Assembly (NCBI GenBank): GCA_937889545.1
Contig: CALAOT010000005.1
Location: 40,480-104,479 of the forward strand
DNA length: 64,000 bases
Direction: 5' to 3'
DNA from: an uncultured Opitutaceae bacterium
GTDB taxonomy: Bacteria; Verrucomicrobiota; Verrucomicrobiia; Opitutales; Opitutaceae
In this document: positions 1 through 11,902 of the stretch, in pieces
Layout: each line of letters begins with the position of its first letter
How positions within the stretch are numbered: the stretch's first letter is position 1
Position numbers and translations under genes: made by a program
The notes under the pieces: generated by a model
The model's database searches: none
Told to the model about the DNA's origin: nothing
What the model saw: the letters and a program-made list of their open reading frames with translations, nothing else

Positions 1-1
1 C

Positions 2-628
2 GCCGCCGGCACGCAGACCTGGAGCTGGGAAAGCCTCGTCTCGGCGTTCAACACCAGCAATCAGGTCGCGTCCCTGGTCGGCGTCATGATGATTCCGGCT
101 TTCGCCAGGATCGTGGGCCGGAAAGCCGCGGTCGTGGTCCTGCTCGTCATCGCGATCGCCTCGACCGCCTCCTTCTATTTCCTCAGGCCCGACCAGCTCC
201 CGCTGATCTACGGGATCAACCTGATCGGCTCCGTCACCGGCGGTCCGCTGGCCGCCCTCCTCTGGACCATGTACGCCGACACGGCCGACTACGCGGAATG
301 GACGAGGGGCCGGCGCGCCACGGGGCTCATCTTTTCCGCGTCAATCTTTTCCCAAAAGCAGGGCTGGGCGATCGGGGCGTGGGTGGCCCTCGCCCTGATG
401 CAGAGCGTGGGCTTCGTCGCCAACGCAGCCCAGACCCCGACTTCGCTGCACGCCCTGGTGCTGTTGATGAGCGTGCTTCCGGCGTCGCTGGGCGTCCTGT
501 CGGTCGTCCTCGTCCTCTTCTATCCGCTGAACGAGGCGAGGATGTCGCAGATCGCATCCGACCTGAGGAGGAGGCGCGCCCTGGAGGCGGCAGGGAACGC
601 TACCGACGGCGCGCCCGGACACGCCTAG
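2..628 (+). CDS. GPH-family (MFS_2) sugar:cation symporter, C-terminal part
   Basis: The frame is open from base 2, so the gene begins before the window and only about 208 C-terminal residues are present. Several hydrophobic segments alternate with short loops. The stretch WTMYADTADYAEWTRGRR in the middle is characteristic of glycoside-pentoside-hexuronide symporters of the MelB/XynP type, where this loop follows TM8. These inner-membrane proteins import oligosaccharides or glycosides with Na+ or H+. The gene is convergent with the secreted glycosidase-like gene at 672-2516, which fits a carbohydrate-use locus, but the substrate cannot be read from this fragment. Confidence 0.85.
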   Translation, partial: AAGTQTWSWESLVSAFNTSNQVASLVGVMMIPAFARIVGRKAAVVVLLVIAIASTASFYFLRPDQLPLIYGINLIGSVTGGPLAALLWTMYADTADYAEWTRGRRATGLIFSASIFSQKQGWAIGAWVALALMQSVGFVANAAQTPTSLHALVLLMSVLPASLGVLSVVLVLFYPLNEARMSQIASDLRRRRALEAAGNATDGAPGHA

Positions 629-671
629 CCGAGCGCAGCGGCCGGCCCGCCGGCGTCGACGCTGCGATCGG

Positions 672-2516
672 CTACGGCCTCTCGAGCAGCACGAGCTCGA
701 AAGGACCAAGCGCGAGCGCCACCTCGGTCTCGCGCCGCGTCCAGGGCCCGCGGTCCTCCTGGACCTCGCTCACGCTCAGGTTCGTGCTGTGCATCCGCTC
801 CTGCCACCCCTGGGTCGGGCTCCCGGCCGGGAGACGCAGCGCCACCTTGGCCGGCCCGTCGTTCATGTTGTAGAGGACATACTGGCGCTCGCCGAAGGGA
901 TAGAGGGCGACGCCGCCCCTGCCGACGAGGCGCACGCCAAGTTCCCCGAAGAAAAGGCTGCGGATGGAGTTGAGCACGGGCTCCGGCAGCCGCTGCAGGT
1001 CGTAGCTGTTGTCGGGCATGTTGAGCACGTCGACCTGGCCCTCCAGGTAGGGCGCCGTCATCAGGACGCCGAAATCCGCGTCCTCTCTCACGAGGGCCAC
1101 CTGGCGCACGTACGGCCATGTCGACAGCTCGATCCTCGGGAACGTGAGAGGGCGCGTGGCCTCGACCGGCGTGCTGCGCCAGAACATCTCGCGGACGCGG
1201 AAGGTCGACGACGCCACCGTGCCGTCCTCGCTGATGACGTTGAGCGCCCGCCTCAGTTCGCTCCCACGCAGGTCGCGCAGGAGCGACCAGGTCAGGAAGA
1301 CCTCCTTGCCCGAACGGACCCGCGCCAGCAGCTCCGCGCCGAGCTGCGGGTCGCGCAGCGAGTGCTGCGTGAAGATGGCGGTCTTCGAGTCGGCGGGGAA
1401 CGCCGTGCGCGGCGCCATCGGCAGCCCGACCATGCCCAGGTAGCCGAAGATGTTGTACTCCCCCACCGCGCCCAGCGGAAGGTGGATCGGAATGCCCCGC
1501 GCGGGCCCGCTAAGCATGCCCGCCAGCCTGTCGAATTCCGGCATCATCCCCCAGAGGGGCGGGTAAACGTCGCAGGATGGGTTGGGGGGATGGAGCTCGC
1601 CGGCGCACCAGAAGATGATCTCCGGGGCCCGCGCCAGGACGGCCTGCCACACCTGGGCGACGAAGTCGTTGCCTGCGCCCTGCATCTGGGAGTTGTCGAG
1701 CCAGGCGCTGCGCCATTTTGCCCCGGCATCGCCGCCGATCCACTGCTGGAAGACGAAGCCCGAGTAGGTCGGGATATGCTGGTCCTGGGTGGTCGGCTGC
1801 CGCGTCTCGATTCCGACGCTCACACCGTCGAACTGCGGCGTCTGCCGGGCGACATCGTAGCCGTTCTGGCGGTGGCCCTCGTACCAGTTCGGATACTTGA
1901 TGATGACCCGGACCTCCGGGCGCACCTGCTTGGCGGCGTCGATCAGGTGCCGCTTCGACTGCTCGGCTACGAGCCGGCTGCGGTAGTCGGCCCAGGAGTC
2001 GCTGCCGCGGCCCTCCAGGCATTTCGCGCAGGTGCAGGTCGTGAAGAGCCAGTCGTCGACGATGATCTCGTCGAACACCTGGGCCAGCACCCGCACCCGG
2101 CCCTCAAGCAGGGCCATGTCATCCGGGTTGTTGTAGCAGAGCGGGCCGCGGTTGGACGGGACGACGGCGCCGGAGACCTCGAGCCCCTGGGCTCTCAGAT
2201 CGGCGGCGATCTCGCGCAGGCTCGCCACCGCGGCCGGGTCGACGCTCGCGTTGTCGAGGTACACCTTCGTGAGGCGCAGCGGCGCGAAATAGGCGAGGGT
2301 CGCCCTGCGGTCCTCGGGCTTTGCCAGCAGCTGCTTCACGTCCTCGCTCGTGAAGAAGAGCGCGGTCTTGATGTGCTGCCAGCGCGGCCCGGGGGCGGGC
2401 GCCTCGGCGCGCAGCCATCCCGGCGGGAGCGAAAGGGCGCCGGCGAGAAAAACGAGGGCGAGGCGGCGCCGAGGCGCCGGGCGGGAAGCGGCCAGGGGGG
2501 CTGGGCTGGATGGCAT
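672..2516 (-). CDS. secreted glycoside-hydrolase-like protein of unknown family
   Basis: The 614-residue protein starts with a hydrophobic signal-like segment after an arginine cluster (residues about 16-37, ending near LRAEA), so export is likely. The N-terminal two thirds reads like a TIM-barrel enzyme: regular beta/alpha alternation with acidic strand ends such as DEIIVDDW followed by a CTCAKC cluster, then VIIKYPNW and GVSVGIETR. The last 150 residues are beta-rich and may be an accessory sandwich. The look is that of uncharacterised Verrucomicrobial glycosidase-like proteins, but I do not recognise a defined GH family. Catalysis is inferred only from fold-like pattern and from the neighbouring sugar symporter. 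Confidence 0.6.
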   Translation of the reverse strand: MPSSPAPLAASRPAPRRRLALVFLAGALSLPPGWLRAEAPAPGPRWQHIKTALFFTSEDVKQLLAKPEDRRATLAYFAPLRLTKVYLDNASVDPAAVASLREIAADLRAQGLEVSGAVVPSNRGPLCYNNPDDMALLEGRVRVLAQVFDEIIVDDWLFTTCTCAKCLEGRGSDSWADYRSRLVAEQSKRHLIDAAKQVRPEVRVIIKYPNWYEGHRQNGYDVARQTPQFDGVSVGIETRQPTTQDQHIPTYSGFVFQQWIGGDAGAKWRSAWLDNSQMQGAGNDFVAQVWQAVLARAPEIIFWCAGELHPPNPSCDVYPPLWGMMPEFDRLAGMLSGPARGIPIHLPLGAVGEYNIFGYLGMVGLPMAPRTAFPADSKTAIFTQHSLRDPQLGAELLARVRSGKEVFLTWSLLRDLRGSELRRALNVISEDGTVASSTFRVREMFWRSTPVEATRPLTFPRIELSTWPYVRQVALVREDADFGVLMTAPYLEGQVDVLNMPDNSYDLQRLPEPVLNSIRSLFFGELGVRLVGRGGVALYPFGERQYVLYNMNDGPAKVALRLPAGSPTQGWQERMHSTNLSVSEVQEDRGPWTRRETEVALALGPFELVLLERP

Positions 2517-2606
2517 GGTCGGGGGGTCTTGGGGTGGTTTCTGAAAGGGTGCGGCCCTGCGGCGCAGCCGCCCGGCCGCGCGGCGGCTTGCGCGAAACCG
2601 GGACCG

Positions 2607-3269
2607 TCAATCCTCTTCGTCCGCCGGCCGGCTCGAATCCTCCCGGCAGTCGCTGATGACCCGGAGCCAGATCTCGCGCAGATCGAAGAGGCGCATGCGC
2701 ATGTCGTCGCGGCACGCGCCGATCGCCGCATAGCCGCCCGCCTCCTCGGATCCGATGATGGCGAAGCCGTCGTTCAGCTCGGCGAGCGCCCTCTTGAAGA
2801 GGCAGATCGCCATCGAATAGTCGCCAAAGTCCAAGGCATGGATCGCCATCACGGCCTGCTCCTCGCACCGGTGCAGGCAGGACAGGTACGACAGCGCCAG
2901 GGACTGCGGAATCCTGCCCGGGCTCGAGGCGATCGCCTCCCATGACCTGCGCAGGCTGAGGAAGAGCGCCTTCGTCGCGATGTAGACGGGATTCTTCTGC
3001 AGCGTGTAGATCTCGTCGGAGTAGAGGGTCTTTTCGGGGTTCTCGCGCTCCTCCGCCTCGTCTGCGTCAGCCCGGTCCCAGCCCATCTTGTCGGCCACCT
3101 CGTCGATGCGGTCGGGGCTCGCCTTGAGCTCCTCGTAGAACCCCAGGTAGTGGTGGATCGCCACCTCCTGCTCTCGCAGATAGAGCTCCCAGTCGAACTC
3201 GTTCCAGGCCAGATCGCCGCTCTCTTCCCACTCGTTTTCCGAGAGGTTGTCAGAATCGAAATCGCTCAT
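2607..3269 (-). CDS. conserved acidic hypothetical protein
   Basis: The 220-residue protein is soluble-looking and very acidic. The first 30 residues (MSDFDSDNLSENEWEESG) and the end (PADEED) are rich in Asp and Glu. The centre is helical, with a segment around residues 130-180 containing paired Cys/His (LSCLHRCEEQ) and a repeated hydrophobic-helix pattern that could be a TPR-like or four-helix bundle. No enzyme motif is visible. It is transcribed away from acyP with about 120 bp between the starts. I do not recognise the family and assign no function. Confidence 0.7.
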   Translation of the reverse strand: MSDFDSDNLSENEWEESGDLAWNEFDWELYLREQEVAIHHYLGFYEELKASPDRIDEVADKMGWDRADADEAEERENPEKTLYSDEIYTLQKNPVYIATKALFLSLRRSWEAIASSPGRIPQSLALSYLSCLHRCEEQAVMAIHALDFGDYSMAICLFKRALAELNDGFAIIGSEEAGGYAAIGACRDDMRMRLFDLREIWLRVISDCREDSSRPADEED

Positions 3270-3388
3270 CTGTTGTCGGCAACGGTCCTTCAGAAACTCT
3301 GCTGATGCAAATAAATTCCTGACGCGGAGCGCCGGGGGAGTTTGTTTGTTGAAGGCCGCGCCGGCCCGGACATAGGCTTCATGGCACC

Positions 3389-3664
3389 ATGCCGGAGATC
3401 CACCACGAAACCGCGGTCTTCACGGGGCGCGTGCAGGGCGTCGGCTTCCGGTACACGGCGCTCGAGGTGGCACGGGAGTACGAGGTCGCCGGTTTCGTGA
3501 GCAACCTTCCCGACGGGAGGGTGCATCTGGAGGCCGAGGGGAGGCCGGAGGAGGTCGAGGCGTTCATCGCCGCGGTCCAGGAGAGGATGCACGGGTACGT
3601 GCGAAACGTGGAGCGCCAGTCGCGCGTGCGGGTGGCTCAATTCGGGGGTTTCTCAATCCGGTGA
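3389..3664 (+). CDS. acyP: acylphosphatase
   Basis: At 91 residues this is the normal size for the family. It carries the acyl-phosphate binding loop GRVQGVGFRY (residues about 12-21, with the catalytic Arg in the loop) and the second signature around GFVSNLPDGRV with the catalytic Asn. It hydrolyses carboxyl-phosphate bonds in the cytoplasm. Its stop overlaps the GTG start of menA in a GTGA arrangement, so the two are probably translationally coupled, although the products have no obvious shared pathway. Confidence 0.95.
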   Translation: MPEIHHETAVFTGRVQGVGFRYTALEVAREYEVAGFVSNLPDGRVHLEAEGRPEEVEAFIAAVQERMHGYVRNVERQSRVRVAQFGGFSIR

Positions 3665-4563
3665 GCCCCGAGGCCGGCCCCACCCACCCTTCCGCCTGGC
3701 GAATCTGGATCTCCGCGTCCCGGCCGCGGACCCTTCCTGCCGCGGTCGCGCCCGTCGTCGTCGGATCGGCCATGGCGGCCCACGACCACCGGTTCGATCC
3801 CGCCGCCGCCGGCCTATGCCTCGCGTTCGCGCTCCTCGTCCAGGTCGGGGCGAACTTCGCAAACGACTACTATGACTTCGCCCACGGCGCCGACACCGCC
3901 GCCCGCGTCGGGCCCAGGCGCGCGGTGGCGTCGGGCCTCGTCCCGCCCGCGGCCATGCGGCGCGCGATGGCGGCCGCATTCGCCGCGGCATTCGCCGCCG
4001 GACTGGGGCTCATCCACTGGGGCGGCCCGTGGATGCTGGCCGTGGGCGCCGCCAGCATCGTCAGCGGCGTCGCCTACACGGGAGGTCCCTGGCCGCTCGG
4101 GTACCACGGGCTCGGGGACGTGTTCGTGTTTGTCTTCTTCGGGCTCGTGGCCGTGTCGGTAACGTACTTCGTCCAGGCGGGAAGGATCACGGGGTACGCC
4201 GTGCTCGCGGGCGTACCGATGGGCCTGCTGGCGGCCAACATCCTCCTCGTGAATAACTACCGGGACGCCGAGACGGACGCCGCCGCGAACAAGCTCACGC
4301 TTGTCGTCCGCTTCGGACGGCGCTTCGCGCGCGCGCAGCACGCCGCCTCGCTCGGCGCCGCGCTCGCCGCCCCCTTTCTCTACGCGGCCGCCGGATTCGG
4401 AGCGTGGTGCCTTCTGCCGCTCCTCGCGGCCCCGCTCGCGTGGTCGCACATCCGGCGCATGGCGGCAGCCGGGGCTCCCGCGGAGGACGTGGCGCTCCTG
4501 GGCGACACCGGGCGGCTGATGGCCGTCTACGCCGGGCTATTCGCGGCGGGCATCCTCATCTGA
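3661..4563 (+). CDS. menA: 1,4-dihydroxy-2-naphthoate polyprenyltransferase
   Basis: This 300-residue UbiA-superfamily membrane protein has about eight hydrophobic segments. The first Asp-rich prenyl-diphosphate site is NDYYDFAHGAD (residues about 67-77) and the second is NNYRDAETDAAANK near residue 200. MenA joins a polyprenyl chain to 1,4-dihydroxy-2-naphthoate in menaquinone synthesis at the inner membrane. The NNYRD..TD motif separates MenA from UbiA. The start is GTG at 3661, overlapping the acyP stop by four bases, and the coding sequence begins without a long soluble leader. It is convergent with thioredoxin. Confidence 0.93.
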   Translation: MSPEAGPTHPSAWRIWISASRPRTLPAAVAPVVVGSAMAAHDHRFDPAAAGLCLAFALLVQVGANFANDYYDFAHGADTAARVGPRRAVASGLVPPAAMRRAMAAAFAAAFAAGLGLIHWGGPWMLAVGAASIVSGVAYTGGPWPLGYHGLGDVFVFVFFGLVAVSVTYFVQAGRITGYAVLAGVPMGLLAANILLVNNYRDAETDAAANKLTLVVRFGRRFARAQHAASLGAALAAPFLYAAAGFGAWCLLPLLAAPLAWSHIRRMAAAGAPAEDVALLGDTGRLMAVYAGLFAAGILI

Positions 4564-4583
4564 CCGCCGGACGCCGGCAGCCG

Positions 4584-4910
4584 TCAGATCTGGGCGGCGA
4601 GCTTCGCCTTGAGGGCCGACTTCGGCACGAGTCCCACGATCTGCTCAACCACGCTTCCTCCCTTGAAGAGCAGCATGGTCGGGATGGCGCGTATGCCAAA
4701 CTCGGCGGCAATGGCCTCGTTGTCGTCGATGTTCACCTTGGCGATCGATATCTTCCCTTCGAACTCCGTGGCCAGCTCGTCCAGCACGGGCGCGATGGCC
4801 TTGCAGGGCCCGCACCACGGAGCCCAGAAGTCGACGAGCAGGGGCGTGGCCGATGAGGACACAGCCGCTTTGAACGTGTCGGTGGTAAGTTGGGTGATCT
4901 TGTCGGACAT
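4584..4910 (-). CDS. trxA: thioredoxin
   Basis: The product is 108 residues from the ATG at 4910, the standard thioredoxin length. An upstream in-frame ATG at 4949 would only add 13 unconserved residues. The active site WCGPC lies in FWAPWCGPCK at about residues 28-37, and the cis-proline loop is present in IRAIPTMLLF. It reduces protein disulfides in the cytoplasm. It sits head-to-tail with the small hypothetical gene and scpA. Confidence 0.96.
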   Translation of the reverse strand: MSDKITQLTTDTFKAAVSSSATPLLVDFWAPWCGPCKAIAPVLDELATEFEGKISIAKVNIDDNEAIAAEFGIRAIPTMLLFKGGSVVEQIVGLVPKSALKAKLAAQI

Positions 4911-4958
4911 GTGGATCGGAGAATAGACGGGGTCTGCGGCCAAAAGCAAATCAGCCGC

Positions 4959-5207
4959 TCACCTGGGCGATGATTTCTTGATAATGTCGGCGAGCTCGAC
5001 GGGGCGGACCTCGTTCAAGCGCTTTCCCCGCTGCTTGAGCTCCTCGAACGTCTTCACCACGGTCTCGGTCATCCGCTCGTGGGTCTCGGCGGACCCCCCG
5101 AGGATGGCGAACTGCTCCCCGGTGGTTATGCGCCGGTGGCCGTCGTCGTTGTCGAGGCCCAGCCCGAGAAGGGCGCCGTATCCTCGCTTCGGTTTCTTCT
5201 TGCTCAC
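4959..5207 (-). CDS. small conserved hypothetical protein next to scpA
   Basis: This 82-residue basic protein ([15 protein letters not shown] at the start) has no signal or membrane segment. Its start overlaps the scpA stop by four bases (ATGA), so it is very likely co-translated with scpA. The second half is helical and ends KKSSPR. I cannot name a family. The close coupling to a condensin subunit is the only clue to a role, and that link is inference. Confidence 0.75.
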   Translation of the reverse strand: MSKKKPKRGYGALLGLGLDNDDGHRRITTGEQFAILGGSAETHERMTETVVKTFEELKQRGKRLNEVRPVELADIIKKSSPR

Positions 5208-5983
5208 GACTGAACGCTGCGCACGGAAGCCGGAGTTTCAAGCGAAGTTTCGTCGGCGGACTCGCAGACGATGTCCGTGAACGCCTCGCTCTGGCGCAGG
5301 CGCATCTTCCTCAGCCGGGTCAGCTCAAGGACCGCAAGGAACGTCGCGATGAGCCGCCTGAGGGACACGCCCGCATCGAAGAGGCCCGAAAAGACAAAGC
5401 TCCTCTCGCCGCGCATCCTCTCGAGGAGCCACTCCATCTGGTCGGCGACCGTCACCGCCTCGTCGTGGATCTCGCCGACCACAAGCTTCTCGGCAAGGCG
5501 CCGGAGCACCATGTTGAACGCAGTCCAGAGCTCGATCCGGTTCACTCCCTTGAGCGGGCGGTCGAGAGAGTCCGCGGGACGGGACGACAGCAGGCGATCC
5601 ATGAGGTCGCGCTGCAGTCGCGCCATCTCCGACAGCCGCGACGCCGCATCCTTGAATTTCTTGTACTGGAGGAGCTGGTGGACGAGCTCCCACCGGGGGT
5701 CGATCTCGTCCTGGCCCTCGGCCGCGGGGTCCACGGCGTACTGGCCCTTTGGAAGCAGCATCCGGCTTTTGATTTCCATTAGCGAGGCCGCCATGACGAA
5801 GAATTCGCCCGCCACCTCCAAATCGAGCTGCTGCATGGAGCGCAGGACCGCGACGTACTGCTTTGTCACCGATTCGATCGGTATGTCGTAGATGTCTATC
5901 TCGTTCTTGCGGATCAGGAAAAGCAGCAGGTCTAGCGGGCCCTCGAAGACCTGGAGCTTGATGCGATGATCTGCGTCGGGAAG
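5204..5983 (-). CDS. scpA: segregation and condensation protein A
   Basis: ScpA is the kleisin that bridges the two SMC heads, together with ScpB, in chromosome condensation. The protein shows the family opening [12 protein letters not shown] and the following EIDIYDIPI, then [21 protein letters not shown], which are the best conserved parts of the family. The C-terminal winged-helix part follows from about residue 175. The start is uncertain. The GTG at 5983 gives 259 residues and begins close to the conserved domain. An ATG at 6097 would add 38 unconserved residues and leave only 38 bp to the divergent ppdK start, so the shorter form is preferred. Confidence 0.88.
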   Translation of the reverse strand, partial: LPDADHRIKLQVFEGPLDLLLFLIRKNEIDIYDIPIESVTKQYVAVLRSMQQLDLEVAGEFFVMAASLMEIKSRMLLPKGQYAVDPAAEGQDEIDPRWELVHQLLQYKKFKDAASRLSEMARLQRDLMDRLLSSRPADSLDRPLKGVNRIELWTAFNMVLRRLAEKLVVGEIHDEAVTVADQMEWLLERMRGERSFVFSGLFDAGVSLRRLIATFLAVLELTRLRKMRLRQSEAFTDIVCESADETSLETPASVRSVQS

Positions 5984-6135
5984 CACGTCCCGAAGTGTTG
6001 AAATGGGTGCCCGCGGGATGCGACCTTTTTCTTCCCGGCGCCCGATGGACGGTTGACAGGCCCCCGCCACAAACGTTGGGATCAATGTTTTACGCATGCC
6101 GCGAACCGGCCCGTTTCAAACCAAGAACCACATCA

Positions 6136-8934
<2,799 letters not shown>

Positions 8935-8937
8935 CGG

Positions 8938-8963
8938 CCGGCCGGGATTGACCTCCCGGCCGG
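8938..8963 (+). terminator. hairpin after ppdK
   Basis: A perfect 10-bp GC stem (8938-8947 with 8954-8963) closes a 6-base loop and begins four bases after the ppdK stop. It lacks a T-run. A second 7-bp stem follows at 8982-9000. Together they probably end ppdK transcription or protect its 3' end. Confidence 0.55.
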
Positions 8964-8981
8964 GGAGCCCCCGCGGCACTT

Positions 8982-9000
8982 CCTCCCGGGGAGCGGGAGG
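8982..9000 (+). terminator. second hairpin between ppdK and the lactonase gene
   Basis: CCTCCCG at 8982-8988 pairs perfectly with CGGGAGG at 8994-9000 over a 5-base loop. It lies 63 bp before the next start codon and has no T-run, so it may instead act in the leader of the lactonase mRNA. Confidence 0.35.
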
Positions 9001-9062
9001 CGCGGGGCGACGCCCGGCCGTGATGGCTTGTCTTCGAGCCCGCACGCCGCTTCTTCTTCCGG

Positions 9063-10127
9063 ATGGGCGCAAGAACCGGCCGCCACCGCCTATTCGTGGG
9101 CACGTACACCAGGGGTTCGAGCCGCGGGATCTACTCCATTGCCCTGGATGCCGAGACCGGGGAGCTGGGCGCGCCCGAGCTCGCCGCGGAGGCTCCCAAC
9201 CCAACGTTCCTCGCGCTGTCGCCCGGCCGAGACCTCCTCTACGCGGTCTGCGCAGGCCCGGCGTGGGCGTCCTCGTTCCGGATTGATCCCGCCTCGTCCC
9301 GACTCATCCCCGTCCAGCAGACGGCGCCCGGCGACGGGCCCACGCCCTGCCACATCGCCGTCGGCAGGACCGGCCGCATCGCGCTCGCCGCCAACTACCA
9401 CCTGGGCCTCGCCGCGGCGATCCCGCTCAACGGCGACGGGACGCTCGGGGAGCCCCGGGTAGTGGCGCACACCGGCAGGGGCCCGCATCCGTCCCGCCAG
9501 GCCTCATCCCACGTCCATTCGGCGAACTTCGCCCCGGACAACCGCTTCGCCGTCGTGTGCGACCTGGGCCTCGACCGGATCCACACCTACGCGATCGACA
9601 TGGACTGCGTCGCCCTCTCCCCGGGGACCCCTCCATTCGTCTCCACGGCGCCCGGGTCGGGCCCCCGCCACCTTGCATTCGACGGAACCGGGCGTCGCGC
9701 CTATGCGATCAACGAGCTCGACAACACCATCGTCGGCTACCGCTATGATCCCGCGACCGGGGGCCTTTCCCCGGGCCGGGCCGTGTCGGTGCTCCCGGCC
9801 GGATGCGCCGCAGGCGCCACCTCCGCCGAGGTCGTGATTCATCCGAACGGCCGGTTCCTCTACGGCTCGTGCCGCGGCCCCGACATCATCGCCGTGTTCG
9901 CGATCGACGGCGTCACGGGCGCCCTATCGCCCGTCGAGGCCGTGCCCTGCGGAGGCAGGGGACCGAGGCATTTCTCGATGTCGCCCGGCGGGGAGTGGCT
10001 CGTGTGCGCCCACCAGGATTCCGACACCCTTTGCGCGTTCCGCGCCGACGGCGACACCGGCCGGCTGCGCCGCGTCCCGGGGTCCGTTCCCGTGCCGGCA
10101 CCCGTTTGCGCGCTGTTCCTGGACTGA
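9063..10127 (+). CDS. lactonase-family seven-bladed beta-propeller (6-phosphogluconolactonase-like)
   Basis: The 354 residues have the repeated pattern of the YbhE/Pgl propeller family: an opening LFVGTYTRGSSRGIY, HVHSANFAPDNRF in the middle, GPRHLAFDGTGRRAY, and GPRHFSMSPGGEWL near the end. Members hydrolyse 6-phosphogluconolactone in the pentose phosphate pathway or related sugar lactones. The substrate here is assumed from family only. No signal peptide is visible, so it acts in the cytoplasm. It stands alone between ppdK and a convergent response regulator. Confidence 0.85.
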   Translation: MGARTGRHRLFVGTYTRGSSRGIYSIALDAETGELGAPELAAEAPNPTFLALSPGRDLLYAVCAGPAWASSFRIDPASSRLIPVQQTAPGDGPTPCHIAVGRTGRIALAANYHLGLAAAIPLNGDGTLGEPRVVAHTGRGPHPSRQASSHVHSANFAPDNRFAVVCDLGLDRIHTYAIDMDCVALSPGTPPFVSTAPGSGPRHLAFDGTGRRAYAINELDNTIVGYRYDPATGGLSPGRAVSVLPAGCAAGATSAEVVIHPNGRFLYGSCRGPDIIAVFAIDGVTGALSPVEAVPCGGRGPRHFSMSPGGEWLVCAHQDSDTLCAFRADGDTGRLRRVPGSVPVPAPVCALFLD

Positions 10128-10146
10128 GGCGGGCCCGCCTCCCCCG

Positions 10147-10524
10147 CTAGGGCATCGCCTGCACCTTTTCGATCGCGTCCAGGACGCCGGATTGGCTGAA
10201 TGGCTTCTCCAGCAGGTAGTGGGCGCCGAAGTTCCTGGCGATCCGCAGGTAGGACTCGCGCGCGATATGCCCCCCGCCGGACATCGCGATGATCTTGACC
10301 TTGGGGTATTTCGACCGGATCTCCGTGATGAACTCGAGCCCGTCCCGCTCGGGCATCAGCAGGTCAGTGATCACGATCTCGACATCCCGCGACGCCATGA
10401 TCTTGGGCGCCTCGACTCCGTCCTTCGCGGCGGCAACCGAGTGGCCGGCGGCCTCCAATATCATGGCCAGCAGCTCCCGGATCCCGGGCTCGTCGTCGAC
10501 GATGAGGATCGAAGATGCGGCCAT
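10147..10524 (-). CDS. single-domain response regulator (CheY-like)
   Basis: The 125-residue receiver domain runs from the ATG at 10524. It has the acidic pair in ILIVDDEPG, the phospho-acceptor Asp in VIITDLLMPERDG-type context (EIVITDLLMPERDG), the Thr/Ser switch region in KIIAMSGG, and the conserved Lys in LLEKPFS. There is no output domain, so it must act by protein-protein contact or in a phosphorelay. An upstream Met at 10581 would add 19 non-family residues. No histidine kinase is nearby, and it is divergent from hflX. Confidence 0.9.
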   Translation of the reverse strand: MAASSILIVDDEPGIRELLAMILEAAGHSVAAAKDGVEAPKIMASRDVEIVITDLLMPERDGLEFITEIRSKYPKVKIIAMSGGGHIARESYLRIARNFGAHYLLEKPFSQSGVLDAIEKVQAMP

Positions 10525-10611
10525 AACGTTGCCATGATTGAGCTGCGCGTGTACGGATGTGGCTGGCGTGGGCAAGCCCATGTCTCCAAACTTCCTTCCG
10601 CAATCCTTTAA

Positions 10612-11901
10612 ATGGCCGTACTTTTACCCACCCTTCCCAAGGCACAGCGCGCGTTTCTGGTGGGTATCCAGACTCCGGACATGCCCGAGGGGGAGGGGAA
10701 TGAGCTGCTGGCCGAACTGACCGAGCTCGTAGAGAACCTCGGCCTTTCGGTCGCAAGGGCGGCCCTGGTCAAGCTCCGGTCGCCGTCCCCCGCCCTCTTC
10801 CTCGGCAAGGGCAAGGCGGAGGAGCTGGCGGCGATCGCGAAATCCGACGGAGCCGAGGTGATCGTGTTCGACTCGGCACTCTCGCCCGGCCAGCAGCGCA
10901 ACTGGGAGGAGCTTGCCGGGATGGCCGTCATCGACCGTCAGGAGGTGATCCTCGAGGTCTTCGCGGACCGGGCCCGCACGCGCGAGGCCGTGCTCCAGGT
11001 CGCCCTCGCGAGGATGGAGTACTCCCTGCCCCGCCTCACCCGCGCATGGACCCACCTCTCGCGGCAGAGGGGAAAGGGCGCAATGGGCGGCGAGGGCGAG
11101 ACCCAGCTTGAGCAGGACCGCCGCGTCGTCCGCAACCGGATCGCCCACCTCAAGGAGGAGCTCGCCGCGGTCGTGCGCCAGCGCGGCGTCCAGCGGACGC
11201 GCCGGGTGCGGGTGCCGCTGCCCACGGCCTCGATCGTCGGCTACACGAACTCGGGCAAGTCGTCGCTGCTCAACAGGCTCACCGGCTCGCAGGTCCACGT
11301 GGAGGACAAGCTGTTCGCCACGCTCGACCCCACGACCCGCCAGCTCGTGCTCCCGGGCAACCAGAAGCTCCTCCTAACCGACACGGTGGGATTCATCCGG
11401 CGGCTTCCGCATGACCTCGTGGAGGCGTTCAAGGCCACCCTAGAGGAGGTGCTGGTCGCCGACTTCCTGATCCACGTGGTCGACATCACGAGCCCCCACT
11501 TCGAGAAGCACCGGGCGACGACCCTCAGCGTGCTGGCAGAGCTGGGCGCGGGCGACAGCCCGGCCCTGAATGTTTTCAACAAGGTCGACCTCGCCGACGA
11601 GTCCGAGATCCGGGCCGCGCGGCAGGCCGTGCCCGACGCGCTCTTCGTGAGCGCCCGGACCGGCAAGGGGATCGCCGCCCTGGAGGACCGGTTCCGCGAG
11701 ATGATCGCGCACGGGCTAGGGACGGTCCAGCTGCTCGTTCCCCTCGACCGCTACGACGTCGTGGCGCGCCTGCACGAGCTCGGCCACGTCCAGGCCCAGG
11801 AGCACCGCGAGGACGGCATCCTGGTGACCGGGCGGTTCCCCCCGTCCCAGGACGGGGTGCTGAAGCCCTTCGTCGTGAAGCCCCCCCTGCCCGCGGGCTA
11901 G
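10612..11901 (+). CDS. hflX: ribosome-associated GTPase HflX
   Basis: HflX is a translation-factor-like GTPase that splits stalled or hibernating 70S ribosomes. The 429-residue protein has the N-terminal HflX domain with the glycine-rich ATP-binding region, the linker signature RGKGAMGGEGETQLE, then the G domain: G1 GYTNSGKSSL, G3 DTVGFI, and G4 NKVD. Length and order are normal for the family. It is divergent from the receiver gene, with 87 bp between starts, and convergent with the CsgG-like gene (one base apart). Confidence 0.96.
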   Translation: MAVLLPTLPKAQRAFLVGIQTPDMPEGEGNELLAELTELVENLGLSVARAALVKLRSPSPALFLGKGKAEELAAIAKSDGAEVIVFDSALSPGQQRNWEELAGMAVIDRQEVILEVFADRARTREAVLQVALARMEYSLPRLTRAWTHLSRQRGKGAMGGEGETQLEQDRRVVRNRIAHLKEELAAVVRQRGVQRTRRVRVPLPTASIVGYTNSGKSSLLNRLTGSQVHVEDKLFATLDPTTRQLVLPGNQKLLLTDTVGFIRRLPHDLVEAFKATLEEVLVADFLIHVVDITSPHFEKHRATTLSVLAELGAGDSPALNVFNKVDLADESEIRAARQAVPDALFVSARTGKGIAALEDRFREMIAHGLGTVQLLVPLDRYDVVARLHELGHVQAQEHREDGILVTGRFPPSQDGVLKPFVVKPPLPAG

Positions 11902-11902
11902 C

